A DNA stretch of 19,013 bases, from the NCBI GenBank assembly GCA_044375105.1, contig JBILNK010000070.1, positions 1 to 19,013 of the forward strand, written 5' to 3'. The notes under the pieces were generated by a model, which had not been told where the DNA came from, searched no databases, and saw only the letters and a program-made list of their open reading frames with translations. A program made the position numbers and the translations under genes. The stretch is from JBIKLM01 sp044375105. Its GTDB lineage: Bacteria; Planctomycetota; UBA1135; GCA-002686595. Positions 1-8,890 of the stretch are shown piece after piece. Positions within the stretch are counted from its first letter, which is position 1, and each line of letters begins with the position of its first letter.

Positions 1-1516
1 GCGGGCTGTTCTTCTCGATGGCCGGGGTCGGAGGCTTGGCCTGCGCGTCGCCCCCTGCCTCCGGATCCGCGGAGCGCTGGAAGGGGGGACGCCCCGGGGC
101 GCCCACCAGCACACAGGCGCCCTCGGGCGAGGCCCCAAGGCCGTAGCCGAACAGGCGCGCGCCCCGCGGCCGACCCAGCAGGGCGAGCAGCTCCCCCGAG
201 TCCCCGGCGCGCACCTCGACCCGACCGCAGTCGCCCGTTCCATCCGATCGTTCGCGGTCTCCCCAGGGAGCTCCCACGGCGTAATCGCTCAGCCCGTCGC
301 CGTTCCAGTCGAATCCGCCAGCGAGCGCCTGCCCATAGAAGTCGCCGGGGTTCTGGCCCCAGGTGGCCCCCAGTTCGGCGCCGCTCTCGATCGAAAAGGC
401 CCGCACGCGACCGACGTCGACCTGGCCGTTCAGATTCAGCGAGGGCTCGCCGATCAGCAGCTCGGGGCGCCCGTCCCGGTCGCGGTCGGCGCACAACGCC
501 AAGCTGTCGCCGAAGCCGGCCTCGGCTTCGTTGCCGAAGAAGCTGCGCAGCAGGCGCCGCGTGGCGCCGGAGTAGATCCGCACCGAGCCGAAGCCCAGCC
601 CGCGCCCGCTGTCGCCGGGTGCGCCGATGGCCAGATCCGGGCTGCCGTCCCCATTGTGGTCGCCGAGGGCCAGCAGGGCGCTGCCGAAGCGGTCCCCATG
701 GCGGGCGCCCGCCAGGCGCTCGAGGGTTTTCCCGTCGCTGCCGCTGACCAGGTACACCGCTCCGCGGGCGCGGTCCTCGCCCGGCGCCGCGATGGCCAAG
801 TCGGGGATGCCGTCGGCGTCCAGGTCGCCGAGCAACGTCAGGCTCGCGCCGAAGAAGTTGGCCCCCGCGGGCGCGGCCCAGCGGGCCAGGATGCGCCCAT
901 CCCGCAGGGAGCGGCGCTGCACCTCGCCCAGGCGCTGGCCGCCGATCAAGGCCCCGCGGATACCGATCCAAACGCTGGCCTCGCCGCCCTCCGCGAGCGC
1001 GGCGGCGCCGGCCAGCGCGAAGCCGAATTCGAGCACGTCGGGCTCCGGCGTGAAGCGCTGGATGGGCTGGCCCGTGCGGCCTGCGAGCGCTTCGACCGCT
1101 GCGGCAGGGCCGCCGAAGGCGCTGACCAGGGCCACCGGCAGATCGCCGGCGCGCAGGACCGGTCCGAGCGCCACGCCGAGCCCGTAGCCGCTGCCCGCGG
1201 ATTGCCCCTCGCGCTTCCAGAGCGCTGCGACGGCGGACGGGGCGCGGGCGGACGGCGCGGCTCCGCCCGGCGCGGATTCGGGCTTCTGGCCGCCGCCCTC
1301 GGCTCCCTGCTGGGCCGCGGCGGGAGCGACGGCCAGGACGCCGGCCAGCAAGGTCAGGCAAGCGGCGAAACGCAGGCTCCCGGTCTGAGAGGGACGCGCG
1401 GCTGAAGGCCAGAGCTTCGCGGAGCTCGGCTCCCGTGTGCTCAGACGGCCCTGGGAAGACCGCGCCCACCAGCGGACCGGGGTCGGGGAGCCAGGGCGGC
1501 GCGGCAGCGATTGCAT
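1..1516 (-). CDS. Exported FG-GAP (integrin-alpha-type) repeat protein, 3' end outside window
   Basis: About 505 residues are visible and the frame is still open at the left edge. Four calcium-loop motifs of the FG-GAP/VCBS type are seen: DLDADGIPDLAIAAPG (about residues 231-246), DHNGDGSPDLAIGAPG (286-301), a variant DRDRDGRPELLIGEP (344-358) and DWNGDGLSDYAVGAP (403-417). Weaker blades lie between residues 90 and 230. Such repeats build a seven-bladed propeller in secreted or surface proteins; the ligand is unknown. A hydrophobic stretch at residues 48-65 followed by AAAQQ looks like a signal peptide, but it is preceded by about 47 polar residues. The ATG at 1516 is the only ATG in frame before the hydrophobic segment and has no clear ribosome site, so the true start could be a rarer codon nearer the signal. 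The repeat identification is firm, the start weak. Confidence 0.85.
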   Translation of the reverse strand, partial: MQSLPRRPGSPTPVRWWARSSQGRLSTREPSSAKLWPSAARPSQTGSLRFAACLTLLAGVLAVAPAAAQQGAEGGGQKPESAPGGAAPSARAPSAVAALWKREGQSAGSGYGLGVALGPVLRAGDLPVALVSAFGGPAAAVEALAGRTGQPIQRFTPEPDVLEFGFALAGAAALAEGGEASVWIGIRGALIGGQRLGEVQRRSLRDGRILARWAAPAGANFFGASLTLLGDLDADGIPDLAIAAPGEDRARGAVYLVSGSDGKTLERLAGARHGDRFGSALLALGDHNGDGSPDLAIGAPGDSGRGLGFGSVRIYSGATRRLLRSFFGNEAEAGFGDSLALCADRDRDGRPELLIGEPSLNLNGQVDVGRVRAFSIESGAELGATWGQNPGDFYGQALAGGFDWNGDGLSDYAVGAPWGDRERSDGTGDCGRVEVRAGDSGELLALLGRPRGARLFGYGLGASPEGACVLVGAPGRPPFQRSADPEAGGDAQAKPPTPAIEKNSP

Positions 1517-1570
1517 CGGCAGGGTGCGGGAGTGGAGGGAGGCGCCGGGAGCTCGTTCCCGCGGCACCGC

Positions 1571-1627
1571 CCTCCGCGCACGGAGGGCCCGCTAGCTAGC
1601 TGCGGCAGCGGCGGCGGTTTCCGCCGC
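1571..1627. other. Pair of short perfect hairpins
   Basis: CCTCCG/CGGAGG (1571-1576 with 1581-1586, 4-nt loop) and GCGGCGG/CCGCCGC (1611-1617 with 1621-1627, loop TTT) lie close together upstream of the FG-GAP gene. No T-run follows on either strand. They could act in termination or be chance features of GC-rich DNA. Confidence 0.25.
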
Positions 1628-1860
1628 ACAATCCGCGGAATCCGAGGAAGGAGCGCTCCGCGGCTCCGCCCGCCGCGCCCCGCGCCAGCGTTGGAGTGCC
1701 GCGGCAGCGCGGCGGAATCTGCCGAACCACGAGAGCCGCAGCTCGGCAGGGACCCGGGGACCGCCCGCGGCAGGCCGGTCTTGTGGCGCCCGCAAGGCTG
1801 GGGCGGCGATGCGTCAGCAGCCGGGGCTGGAACAACCGGCGCAGGGGGCCGACGGACCGG

Positions 1861-1885
1861 CTCGGCGCTCGGCGCTCGGCGCTCG
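1861..1885 (+). repeat. 7-bp tandem repeat (CTCGGCG)
   Basis: Three perfect copies of CTCGGCG (1861-1881) are followed by a partial fourth (CTCG). The repeat is in the non-coding gap. The unit length is not a multiple of three, so copy changes here would not matter unless an unseen gene covers it. Confidence 0.6.
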
Positions 1886-2072
1886 ACCCGCCCGAGGCGC
1901 AGGTTGCCCGCGCGGTGCGCGGCTCGCCGGTCTCGGACGGCGGCCCGCTTGGCCATGGAGAGCGAGGACCCGCGCGCCAACCGGCCGCCGCGCCGTGGGT
2001 ATCGAGCGCCGAGGTCCAAGCCCCGCAGGCCCTGGCAGGTGTCCGTGGAGTTGGAATGCTGCCTCGCCGCGC

Positions 2073-5006
2073 TCAGCGCGCGCTCAGGAGCAGCGTGCGG
2101 GCGGCCGGGCCGCGGGCGATCGGCTCGAGGGCGGCGAGCAGCGCGAGGCGGCGTTCGGCGGGCAGGTTCGACAGGCCCTGGAGCAGCCCGTCGAGGGCGG
2201 CGGGACCCTCTCGGCGGGCCACGGGCAGGTCGAATTCCGCCAGCGCCAACCGCAACAGGCGCGCGACCGCCGCCGGCTCGAGGCTCGAGCGCGCCGCGTT
2301 CAGGGCCGCGCGCTCGGCGCTCTGCCGGCGGGCGAAGGCGGCGCTGATGTCCCGCAGCGCGCGCCGCAGGGCCCGCTCGGCCGCCGAAGAATCGCCCAGC
2401 AGCAGGCACAGCCCATACCAGCGCTCGAGTTGTCGGCGCAGCTGCCCGGCTTCGAAGAACAGGTCCCAGTCGTCGAAACTCGAGTTGGAGCCGAACAAGT
2501 CGGCGCGGATCTCTTCGGCGGCTGCGGCATCGCGGCGTTCGACCGCCAAGGCCAGCCGGATCCATTGGGCCATGCGCGCATCGGCCCCCGCCAGCAGGCG
2601 CTCGAGCTCCGCCGCGCGGTCCAAGTCCCCGATGTCGATCCACAGCTCGCACTCGAGGTACAGCAGGCTCGCGAAGGGGGCGGCGGAGTGCGCGCGCTGG
2701 GCGGCCAGGAAATCGGCTGCGCGGCGCAGCTCGCGCAGCTCGCGCCAGGCGTCGTGGATGCCGCGCGCCATGCGGCGCGATTCCACCGGCCGCAGCCCGG
2801 CCTGGGCCAGGCACTCGGCCTCGAGTTCGTTCAGGGCCGCGCCCAGGTCGAGTCCCACGCCGGAGCCGCGCGCGCGCAGCCGGAAACGCCCGGCTTCGCG
2901 CACCAGCTCGAGGCGCCGCCACGGCGCTCCTTGGTGCACCAAGGCGCTCCGCAGGTACCGCTCGGCCTGCGGCAGGCGCCCGCGGCGCAGCTCGAGCTCG
3001 AGGGCCAGCTCGTGGCGCGCTGCGGCGTCTGGGCCGCGCGGATCGAGGCGTTCGGCCAGGGCCAGCGAGCGCTCGACCTCCTGCAGCCGCCCGGCGTCCA
3101 GGCAGGCCTCGGCCAGGGCCAGCTGACCCGCCGCCCGCCCAGGGGTGGCGGCCACCATCCGCCGGGCCACCTCGAGCACCTGCTGTGGCCCGGCGGAGCG
3201 CCGCGCGACCTGCAGCTCGAGCTGCAGCGGCGCGATGTCCGCGGGCGCGAGGCGCTGGGCCAGGCGGGCGTGGGCGCGCGCGGCGGGCAGCTCGGCCCGC
3301 GACATCAGCGCGGTCCCGCGTGCCGTCAGGTGCTCGGCCGCGACCGGCGCCAGCACCAAGGGGAACCAGGCGGCGAGCGCGAGGCCGCCGCCCAGAGGGC
3401 GCCGCGCGGCGCCGGAGGGGACCGTGGGCAACAGCGCCCCCAGGCACAGCCAGGACCACAGCGGGATCCAGGTCTGCTGGCTCTGGCCCAGGTCGAGGCC
3501 ATTCGACCCGAGCACGGCGATCAGCGCGCCGAGCAGGGCCGCGATCGGCGCGCGCTCGCGGAAGTCCGCGGCCGCTCGCAGGCGGCGCCGGCCCGCTTCC
3601 AGGGTCAGCAGCGTCAGGGCGGTGAACAGGGCCAGGGCCGGCAAGCCGGCGCCTTCGGCCAGGGCCAGGGCCAGGTTGTGGGGGTGCAGGTCCTGGGGCG
3701 TGCCGTCGTAGTAGGAGGGCGCCGCGAAGCGCGCGTGGGGGTAGTACTGGTTCGGGCCCTGCCCGAGCAGCGGCGCCTCGGCGATGGCGGCTGCGGACAT
3801 GCGCCAGAAGTGGTAGCGCTGGCCGAGGGCCGAGGGGCCCTGCGCGCTGGCGATCAGGCGCGCTTCGACGCGCTCGCCCAGCGGCGAGAACCACACCGCG
3901 AGGCCCCCCGCCAGCAACAGCAGCGCGGCGACGGGCAGGGTCGCGGCCCGCCGCGGCCAGCGCCCGGCGAGGCCGAGCAGCAACGCCAGCAATCCCAGGG
4001 CGGCGCCGCCCTCCGAAGCCGCCGATTGGGAGCGCCACAGGCACAGGCCGGCCAGCAGCGCCAGGATCGCGAGCCCCAAGCGCCGCGCGCCGCGCGCCGC
4101 GCAGGCGGCGCCGGCCGCCAGGCACAGCCCGATGGCGAACAGCGGCGCGCTGCCGTTGGGGTGCATGCCGAACAGGCGCCAACGGGAGGCGAAGACGCGC
4201 TCGAGGCCCTCGTCGCGGCCGGCCTCGACCAGGCCAGCGCCCTGCAGCAGCAGCGCCGCCGCCAGGCCCAGCAGCCCGGCCAGCAGCAGGCGCTGTGGCC
4301 TGCGCTCGCGGGCAGCGCCGGCGAGCGCGAGGGCCAGCAGCAGCCCGGTTCCAAGGCGCAACACCACGCGGCCGCCGCGGCCCGGGCTGTCGCCGAACAG
4401 CGCCGCCAAGGCTACCCAGCCCAGCAGGGCCAAACCGATCCACAGCGCCGCGGCCGGCAAGCCGCGGGGTCTGGTGGGGCGCGGCAAGGCCGCCAACAAG
4501 GTCAAGCTGCCGGCCAGCAGCCAGTGGTAGGGCGCGGCCTGCTCGCGGGCGTAGAGCTTGCCGTTGGCGGTCGCGATCCACAGCAGCACCAACAGCAGCG
4601 CCAGGGCGGAGCGCTCGCGCCTCCAGGCCAGGGCCAGGCCGGCCAAGGCCGTCAGGGAAAACAGGCCGTAGAGCGGCAGCTGCACGGGCCCATCGCCGAA
4701 TTGGACGTTGAGGGCTCGATCGGGCAGCTCGGCCGCCAGACCGGCGAAGGCCGCAGAGACGAGGCCCGCCGCGCACCCGATCAGGGGCCGCCGCCGGGCC
4801 GCCAACGCCAGCGCCAGGCCCAGCAAGGCCACGCCTGCGACCCACAGACAGCCGGGAGCGACGAGCGAGAGGGCCAGGCCGCTCTCGGCGCTCGACAACC
4901 AGGTCTCGAGCTCGATCGGCACGCTGGCGAAGGCCAGCGCCGCGGTCAGCCAGGCCAGCCAGCGGGCCGGCCAGCGCAGCTCTGCCTCGGCGTCGAATTC
5001 ACCCAT
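2073..5006 (-). CDS. O-antigen ligase/polymerase-like (Wzy_C) membrane protein with long TPR-like C-terminal region
   Basis: 977 residues. The first ~550 are rich in hydrophobic helices (a dozen or so). They contain the signature of the O-antigen ligase/Wzy family: GQGPNQYY at 415-422 followed by the loop motif HPHN at 441-444 and a further hydrophobic run. These enzymes use undecaprenyl-linked glycans in the periplasm, either ligating or polymerising them. From about residue 555 to the end the protein is soluble, Ala/Leu/Glu/Arg-rich and helical, with TPR-like spacing such as LARAHARLAQRLAP-type pairs; this tail is longer than in typical ligases (about 400-450 residues in total). The ATG at 5006 overlaps the stop of the upstream glycosyltransferase by 8 nt (ATGGGTGA), which supports both frames and suggests translational coupling. 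The family call is good; whether it is ligase, polymerase or protein O-glycosyltransferase cannot be decided. Confidence 0.85.
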   Translation of the reverse strand: MGEFDAEAELRWPARWLAWLTAALAFASVPIELETWLSSAESGLALSLVAPGCLWVAGVALLGLALALAARRRPLIGCAAGLVSAAFAGLAAELPDRALNVQFGDGPVQLPLYGLFSLTALAGLALAWRRERSALALLLVLLWIATANGKLYAREQAAPYHWLLAGSLTLLAALPRPTRPRGLPAAALWIGLALLGWVALAALFGDSPGRGGRVVLRLGTGLLLALALAGAARERRPQRLLLAGLLGLAAALLLQGAGLVEAGRDEGLERVFASRWRLFGMHPNGSAPLFAIGLCLAAGAACAARGARRLGLAILALLAGLCLWRSQSAASEGGAALGLLALLLGLAGRWPRRAATLPVAALLLLAGGLAVWFSPLGERVEARLIASAQGPSALGQRYHFWRMSAAAIAEAPLLGQGPNQYYPHARFAAPSYYDGTPQDLHPHNLALALAEGAGLPALALFTALTLLTLEAGRRRLRAAADFRERAPIAALLGALIAVLGSNGLDLGQSQQTWIPLWSWLCLGALLPTVPSGAARRPLGGGLALAAWFPLVLAPVAAEHLTARGTALMSRAELPAARAHARLAQRLAPADIAPLQLELQVARRSAGPQQVLEVARRMVAATPGRAAGQLALAEACLDAGRLQEVERSLALAERLDPRGPDAAARHELALELELRRGRLPQAERYLRSALVHQGAPWRRLELVREAGRFRLRARGSGVGLDLGAALNELEAECLAQAGLRPVESRRMARGIHDAWRELRELRRAADFLAAQRAHSAAPFASLLYLECELWIDIGDLDRAAELERLLAGADARMAQWIRLALAVERRDAAAAEEIRADLFGSNSSFDDWDLFFEAGQLRRQLERWYGLCLLLGDSSAAERALRRALRDISAAFARRQSAERAALNAARSSLEPAAVARLLRLALAEFDLPVARREGPAALDGLLQGLSNLPAERRLALLAALEPIARGPAARTLLLSAR

Positions 5007-6669
5007 CCCGGCCGGCTCCCGGGCCGTGCTCGGGCCCGCGCGACTCGGGCCTTCGGTCCAGTTCGCTCGGCATCGGCCAGGTCAGCTCCGCCGCCAGCAG
5101 CAGCGCCGCCGGGAACAGGTGCAGCAGCAGCCGATCGGGGATCACGGTGGTGTAGAGCACCGCCAGATCCCAGGGCGTCACCAGCAGGATCAAGAAATAC
5201 AGCGACAATCCGCCGGACAGGAACAGCAGCAGCGGCAGCCCGGGATGGTTCCAGAGGGCCCGCGGGCGGCGCAGCAGCCACCACAGCGGCGCAGCCAGGC
5301 ACAGGGGCCAGAGCAGGTTCCAGCGCAGCAGGTGCACGAAGCTGGTCACGAAACCGAGCAGCACCACCGGCGCGCGGGCCAGGCCGGCGGCCAGGTTTGC
5401 CGGTGCCAAGTTTTCGCTGCCGGCGCCCGGCAGGGGCGGGCCGAGGCCGAGCATGCCGAGCACCGCGCGCGGATAGTCCTCGTCGATCGAGGGGATGCGG
5501 CCGCGCCAGGCCAGCCAGGGCAGGGTCAAGAAAAGCCAGGGCAGGGCCGCGAGCGCCAGGCGGCGCGACGTCGCGGCGAGGCCGGGCCGCAGCACGAAGA
5601 GTTGCCGCACGGCGACCGCCAGGATCGCCAGGGCGGCCAGGGGCAGGCCCTCGTTCTTGGCCAGGCAGGCGCCGCCGAGGCACAGCCCGCCGAGCGCCAG
5701 ACGCGCGGCGCCGACGCCGCCTCCGGCCAAGCACAGGCCCGCGGCGCACAGGGCGCCCACGGGCAGGTCGCCCGCGCCGTCCAGGACCCAGCCGTCTGGA
5801 AGGAACCCTGCTCCGCTGAAAAAGGCCTGCAGGTTGTCGGCCAACAGCCCGAAGGAGAAGCTCCAGCTGGCGAGGAACTGCGCCTCGCTCGGCCCCTGGC
5901 CCAGGTCCGAGCGCCAATCGATGTATTCGAACGGCGTGCGCGTGTAGTACAGGATCGGCAGGGACAGCCAGGCCACGGTTGCCAAGCCCGCGATCGTGCT
6001 GCCGCGCTGGCGCAGGCGGCCGTAGAGCAGCAGCGCGGGCAGCCAGGCGTACAGCGCGAACAGGGGCCGCGTGGCGTCGCGGTCCAAGCTGCCGTTCGCC
6101 CAGCCCACGATGGCGTGCAGCACCGGCAGACCCGGCGGGTAGTTGGGGTGGGTCATCACCCGCCCGAGGCGCGCGTATTCGGGACGATCCGCGGGCACCG
6201 CCAGGAAGGCCTCCTCCGCGAAGCCTTCGTGGTAGAGCACGGAGCCCTTGTAGGCGAAGTGGTAGAGCGGATCGAACACGTGCATCGGCATGGCCGAGGC
6301 GTAGAACAGCGCGAAGCCGCCCAGCGCCATGGCCAGGGCCCCGAGGGCGCGGGCCGGCCAGCCGCCGGGCGCCGCGGGCTCGCGCGGCGCCGCTCGGCGG
6401 CCGGCGAAATCGAGGGCCGCGCAGGCGCTCAGAGCCAGCACACCCAGGCCCACGAAGGCGCGGCCCTCGGCGCGCTCGAGGGGCCCCAGGGCGAAGATCA
6501 GCGCGCAGGCCAGGGCCGGCCCCAGGGACAAGCCGGCGGCCAGGATCGCGCCGCCGCGTTCGAAGCCGCGCGGCAGCGGGCTCCTCAGGGCCCATTCGGC
6601 CAGCCGCACCGCCAGCCAGCCATAGCCGACGAGGGCCAGGGCCGCCGCCAGGCCACCCAGGGTCAGCAC
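4999..6669 (-). CDS. GT-C-type multi-pass membrane glycosyltransferase
   Basis: 556 residues with many hydrophobic helices from the N-terminus. The first large extramembrane loop holds FDPLYHFAYKGSVLYHEG (about 132-149), with an acidic residue (D133) where GT-C enzymes of the ArnT/PMT kind keep their catalytic acid. HPNYPPG follows at about 174-180, a pattern common in GT39/GT83-like proteins. Such enzymes transfer sugars from polyprenyl-phosphate donors on the outer face of the inner membrane. The start is a GTG at 6669, preceded by a G-rich run that may serve as a weak ribosome site. The gene overlaps the O-antigen-ligase-like gene by 8 nt, so the two probably act on the same surface glycan. 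Donor and acceptor are unknown. Confidence 0.82.
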   Translation of the reverse strand: MLTLGGLAAALALVGYGWLAVRLAEWALRSPLPRGFERGGAILAAGLSLGPALACALIFALGPLERAEGRAFVGLGVLALSACAALDFAGRRAAPREPAAPGGWPARALGALAMALGGFALFYASAMPMHVFDPLYHFAYKGSVLYHEGFAEEAFLAVPADRPEYARLGRVMTHPNYPPGLPVLHAIVGWANGSLDRDATRPLFALYAWLPALLLYGRLRQRGSTIAGLATVAWLSLPILYYTRTPFEYIDWRSDLGQGPSEAQFLASWSFSFGLLADNLQAFFSGAGFLPDGWVLDGAGDLPVGALCAAGLCLAGGGVGAARLALGGLCLGGACLAKNEGLPLAALAILAVAVRQLFVLRPGLAATSRRLALAALPWLFLTLPWLAWRGRIPSIDEDYPRAVLGMLGLGPPLPGAGSENLAPANLAAGLARAPVVLLGFVTSFVHLLRWNLLWPLCLAAPLWWLLRRPRALWNHPGLPLLLFLSGGLSLYFLILLVTPWDLAVLYTTVIPDRLLLHLFPAALLLAAELTWPMPSELDRRPESRGPEHGPGAGRDG

Positions 6670-6795
6670 GGCCGACCCCCCGCCGTTCGCCGGTCGGCGC
6701 CCGACGCCAGCGGCGCCGAGCGCTCAGGGCCTGGTCCCCGCACCCGACGCCGGGCGGGCCTGCAGTCCGTCAACCGGCGCCCCGCGTCGCGGCCC

Positions 6796-7452
6796 TCAAA
6801 ATCCACCGGAGACCTCCTCGGAATCGTCCTCGGCGGCCGGCGCGCGACCGCGCAGGATGCCGGCCGGAGCGAGCGCCACGGGCTGCCAGCCGCTCGGATC
6901 GCGGCGCTGGAACTCGAGCGCCTCGAGCTTCCACTGGGCAGCCACCGGATAGCGCAGACGCCAGCCGATCTCCAGGGCGTCCACGGCCTCGAGCAGGCCG
7001 AGGTTTTCCGCGAAATCGAGCGTGCGCAGGTTGGCCTCCAGCCAGCGCGGATAATCGACCAGCGTGCCGCTGGCCAGCAGCGGCTCGCGCACGAAGACCT
7101 GGCGCGGGTGCAGCTCGAGGTTCAGGTACAGGAACCAGCGCGCGCTGCCGGCTTCGGTCTTGATCTCGCTGGGCTCCACCAGGATGCGCGCGTCGGGGGG
7201 CGTGGCGCGGCGCACGCGCTCGCAGAACTCCTGGAACACCGGCCGGAAGTGCTTCGCCCCGCCGATCGTCAGCCGGCGCTCGAGCGGCGTCTTGCCGAAG
7301 CGCACCTCGAAGTAGCCGCGGGTGAAGCGCCAGGCGAAGCCGACCAGCGGCAGGAGTCCGAGCAGGGACAGGAGCCAGAGGGCCGTCAGGCCGAGCGCCG
7401 CGCGCGGCCGGGGGGACGCTTGGCCCGCCGGGGGGGAGGCGGGTTCCGACAT
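6796..7452 (-). CDS. Single-pass membrane protein of unknown function
   Basis: 218 residues from the ATG at 7452; an in-frame TTG at 7494 would add 14 residues with no better ribosome site. A short Pro/Ser/Ala-rich head is followed by one strong transmembrane helix (about residues 19-41). A soluble domain of about 175 residues then begins with RFTRGYFEVRFGKTPLERR and ends in an acidic tail (EDDSEEVSGG). The soluble part has mixed alpha/beta character, and I recognise no catalytic motif. It lies 126 bp upstream of the glycosyltransferase on the same strand and may belong to the same transcription unit as an accessory envelope protein. The gene is likely real because membrane segment and amino-acid composition are sensible, but I assign no function. 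Confidence 0.72.
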   Translation of the reverse strand: MSEPASPPAGQASPRPRAALGLTALWLLSLLGLLPLVGFAWRFTRGYFEVRFGKTPLERRLTIGGAKHFRPVFQEFCERVRRATPPDARILVEPSEIKTEAGSARWFLYLNLELHPRQVFVREPLLASGTLVDYPRWLEANLRTLDFAENLGLLEAVDALEIGWRLRYPVAAQWKLEALEFQRRDPSGWQPVALAPAGILRGRAPAAEDDSEEVSGGF

Positions 7453-7581
7453 GGTGGAAAGCAGAGCATCGCCGCTGGCGGGCTCGCCGATCAATCCCGC
7501 TGCGGCTGGCCGTCCCGCGGGGCCGGCGCGGCATGCCCGGGAGCCAGGCAGCCGGTCGCTTCCCAGGCCGAGCGCAGCCCC

Positions 7582-8890
7582 TCAGGCAGCGGACGGCCCT
7601 CGGCGGAGGCTCGGAGCTTTTTCCGCGGGGTCCTTCCGCAGGTCGTGGAGCGCGCGCTGGCCGCTGGGGCGGTCCTCGATGGACTCGAAGCCTCCCGCGC
7701 GCATGCCGAGCTGCGCGAGTGCGAAGGCTCCCAAGCGGAGTTCGATGGCCAGCTCCCGCGGCGTCCCCTCGGCCCCTTGCAGCAGCGGCGTCCGATCCTG
7801 CCCGTCCCTGGCGCGCCCTTCGACCGGCGGCCCGGCGCGGGCCAGCAGCGCGGGGACCCGGGCGGTCCCCGAGGCCAGCGGGGGGCGCGCCGGGCCGCCG
7901 GCAACCTGCCGGAGGAAACAGCCGCAGCGGAACCCGCAGCAGCGCCTCGAACGGCATCCAGCGAGGGCGTCGGCGCCGGTGTTCGCGCGAACTCCTCGCC
8001 GGGGTCGCAGCCCACCGCTAGCTGCGCGCCGCACGCCGCGCCCGCGCTCCGCGGCCGCCCAGGGGGCCAGCGGGCCAACGGGGTCTCGAGGTGCTGCGGG
8101 TCGCTGGTGTGGAGCTCGGCGTCCCGCAGCGACAGCCTGCGCGGGCGCTGCGCCCTGCTCGACGGCGCCGGGCTCGAACGATGGAGCTCGAGCCCCAGTT
8201 CGGGCCCGACGCAGCGCGGATGACAGGTCGCGCTGCGCCGGCGGCAGGCAGTCGCAGCAAACGTCCCAGAAGCGCAGGAAGCCGAACGAGGGCTGGTGTG
8301 CTTCCAGCGCGCTCAGTCGGGTCCGGGAGGCCTCGACCCGCGCGGGCCCGATGGCCATGCGGAGGCTGGCCTTCCGCTGCGCGCAGCTCCGCCGGGTCCC
8401 CGGCGGGCAGGGTTGCTCCGCGGTGCCGAAGCCCTCGCAGGAGTCCTCTTCGATGTGCGATGCGCGAGCGAATCCGCAGAAGGGATGCAGGTTCGGGCCG
8501 GATGCGGCGCCGAAGTTTTTGGTGGGCAGCCGAAGCGAAGCGCTCCGCCAGCAAGACCACCTCGCCGGGGATCCGCTGGGGCAGGTCGCGCACCCCGTGG
8601 CTTTTTGATCGTAGGCGCTCGAACGCTGTCTGACGTGGGACGGCGAAGTCGACGGGGGGCGGCATCGCCTGCTCGAACGGACCCCCGCGGCGGCCGTTCG
8701 GCGATCGAGGTTCGGGAGGCCGGAGAGGTCCGGACCGGTGGGGCTCCCTCGGCCAAAGGCGCCCGCGTGGTGGGCGCGCGGCGAGTCGATGCCGATCCGC
8801 AGCAGATCGGGCGTCTGTGGCGCGAGCGCGCACGCGGAGGACGCCAGGGCCGCGCCGAGGGCGCTCGCCCGGGATGCCCCCCGGGAGGGG
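7582..8890 (-). pseudogene. Decayed sulfatase-like lipoprotein gene (multiple frameshifts)
   Basis: Read on the minus strand, pieces of one sulfatase-family protein occur in the right order but in changing frames. (1) A lipoprotein-like leader (LGAALASSACALAP), then PDLLRIGIDSPRAHHAGAFG (8811-8752) and LPNLD near 8710. (2) After a shift near 8680, FEQAMPPPVDFAVP and SHGVRDLPQRIPGEVVLLAE. (3) After a shift near 8525, SGPNLHPFCGFAR and LEAHQPSFGFLRFWDVCCDC (8307-8248). (4) In another frame, LAVGCDPGEEFA (about 8022-7987). (5) In another frame, PFEALLRVPLRLFPPAG (7957 onward). (6) Back in the first frame, ALLARAGPPVEGRARDG to the stop at 7582. These match family positions such as IDTLRADHLGAYG, FLHFWDxHxxYLPP, SDHGEEF and PTLLxxAG. 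Key residues are also changed (second Asp to His, DHGEE to DPGEE), so true decay is more likely than sequencing error alone. The 5' edge is approximate. Confidence 0.75.

Larger units (their letters stand above)
1517..2072. other. 556-bp intergenic region without a supportable gene
   Basis: This gap separates the FG-GAP gene from the O-antigen-ligase-like gene, both on the minus strand. Short open frames exist on both strands but none has a recognisable domain, signal or good start. Visible structure is limited to two small perfect hairpins and a 7-bp tandem repeat. The left gene's promoter should lie here, but I see no convincing hexamers next to its ATG. Confidence 0.6.

Noticed and set aside
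1592..1962. Possible small minus-strand genes in the 1517-2072 gap
   Set aside because: Two overlapping frames have moderately coding-like third positions but no domain, no good start and Arg/Ala/Pro-rich translations.
1809..5819. Very long plus-strand open frame (over 1300 codons)
   Set aside because: It is antisense to two coherent membrane-protein genes and its translation is Gln/Arg/Gly/Ala-rich without domains, as expected opposite GC3-rich genes.
7491..8078. Stand-alone 195-codon minus-strand gene
   Set aside because: Only a short piece (LAVGCDPGEEFA) resembles a protein family, and it fits as one block of the frameshifted sulfatase-like pseudogene.
4708..8223. Long plus-strand open frame
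   Set aside because: Antisense to the glycosyltransferase, the one-TM protein and the decayed sulfatase-like gene; composition is typical of a shadow frame.
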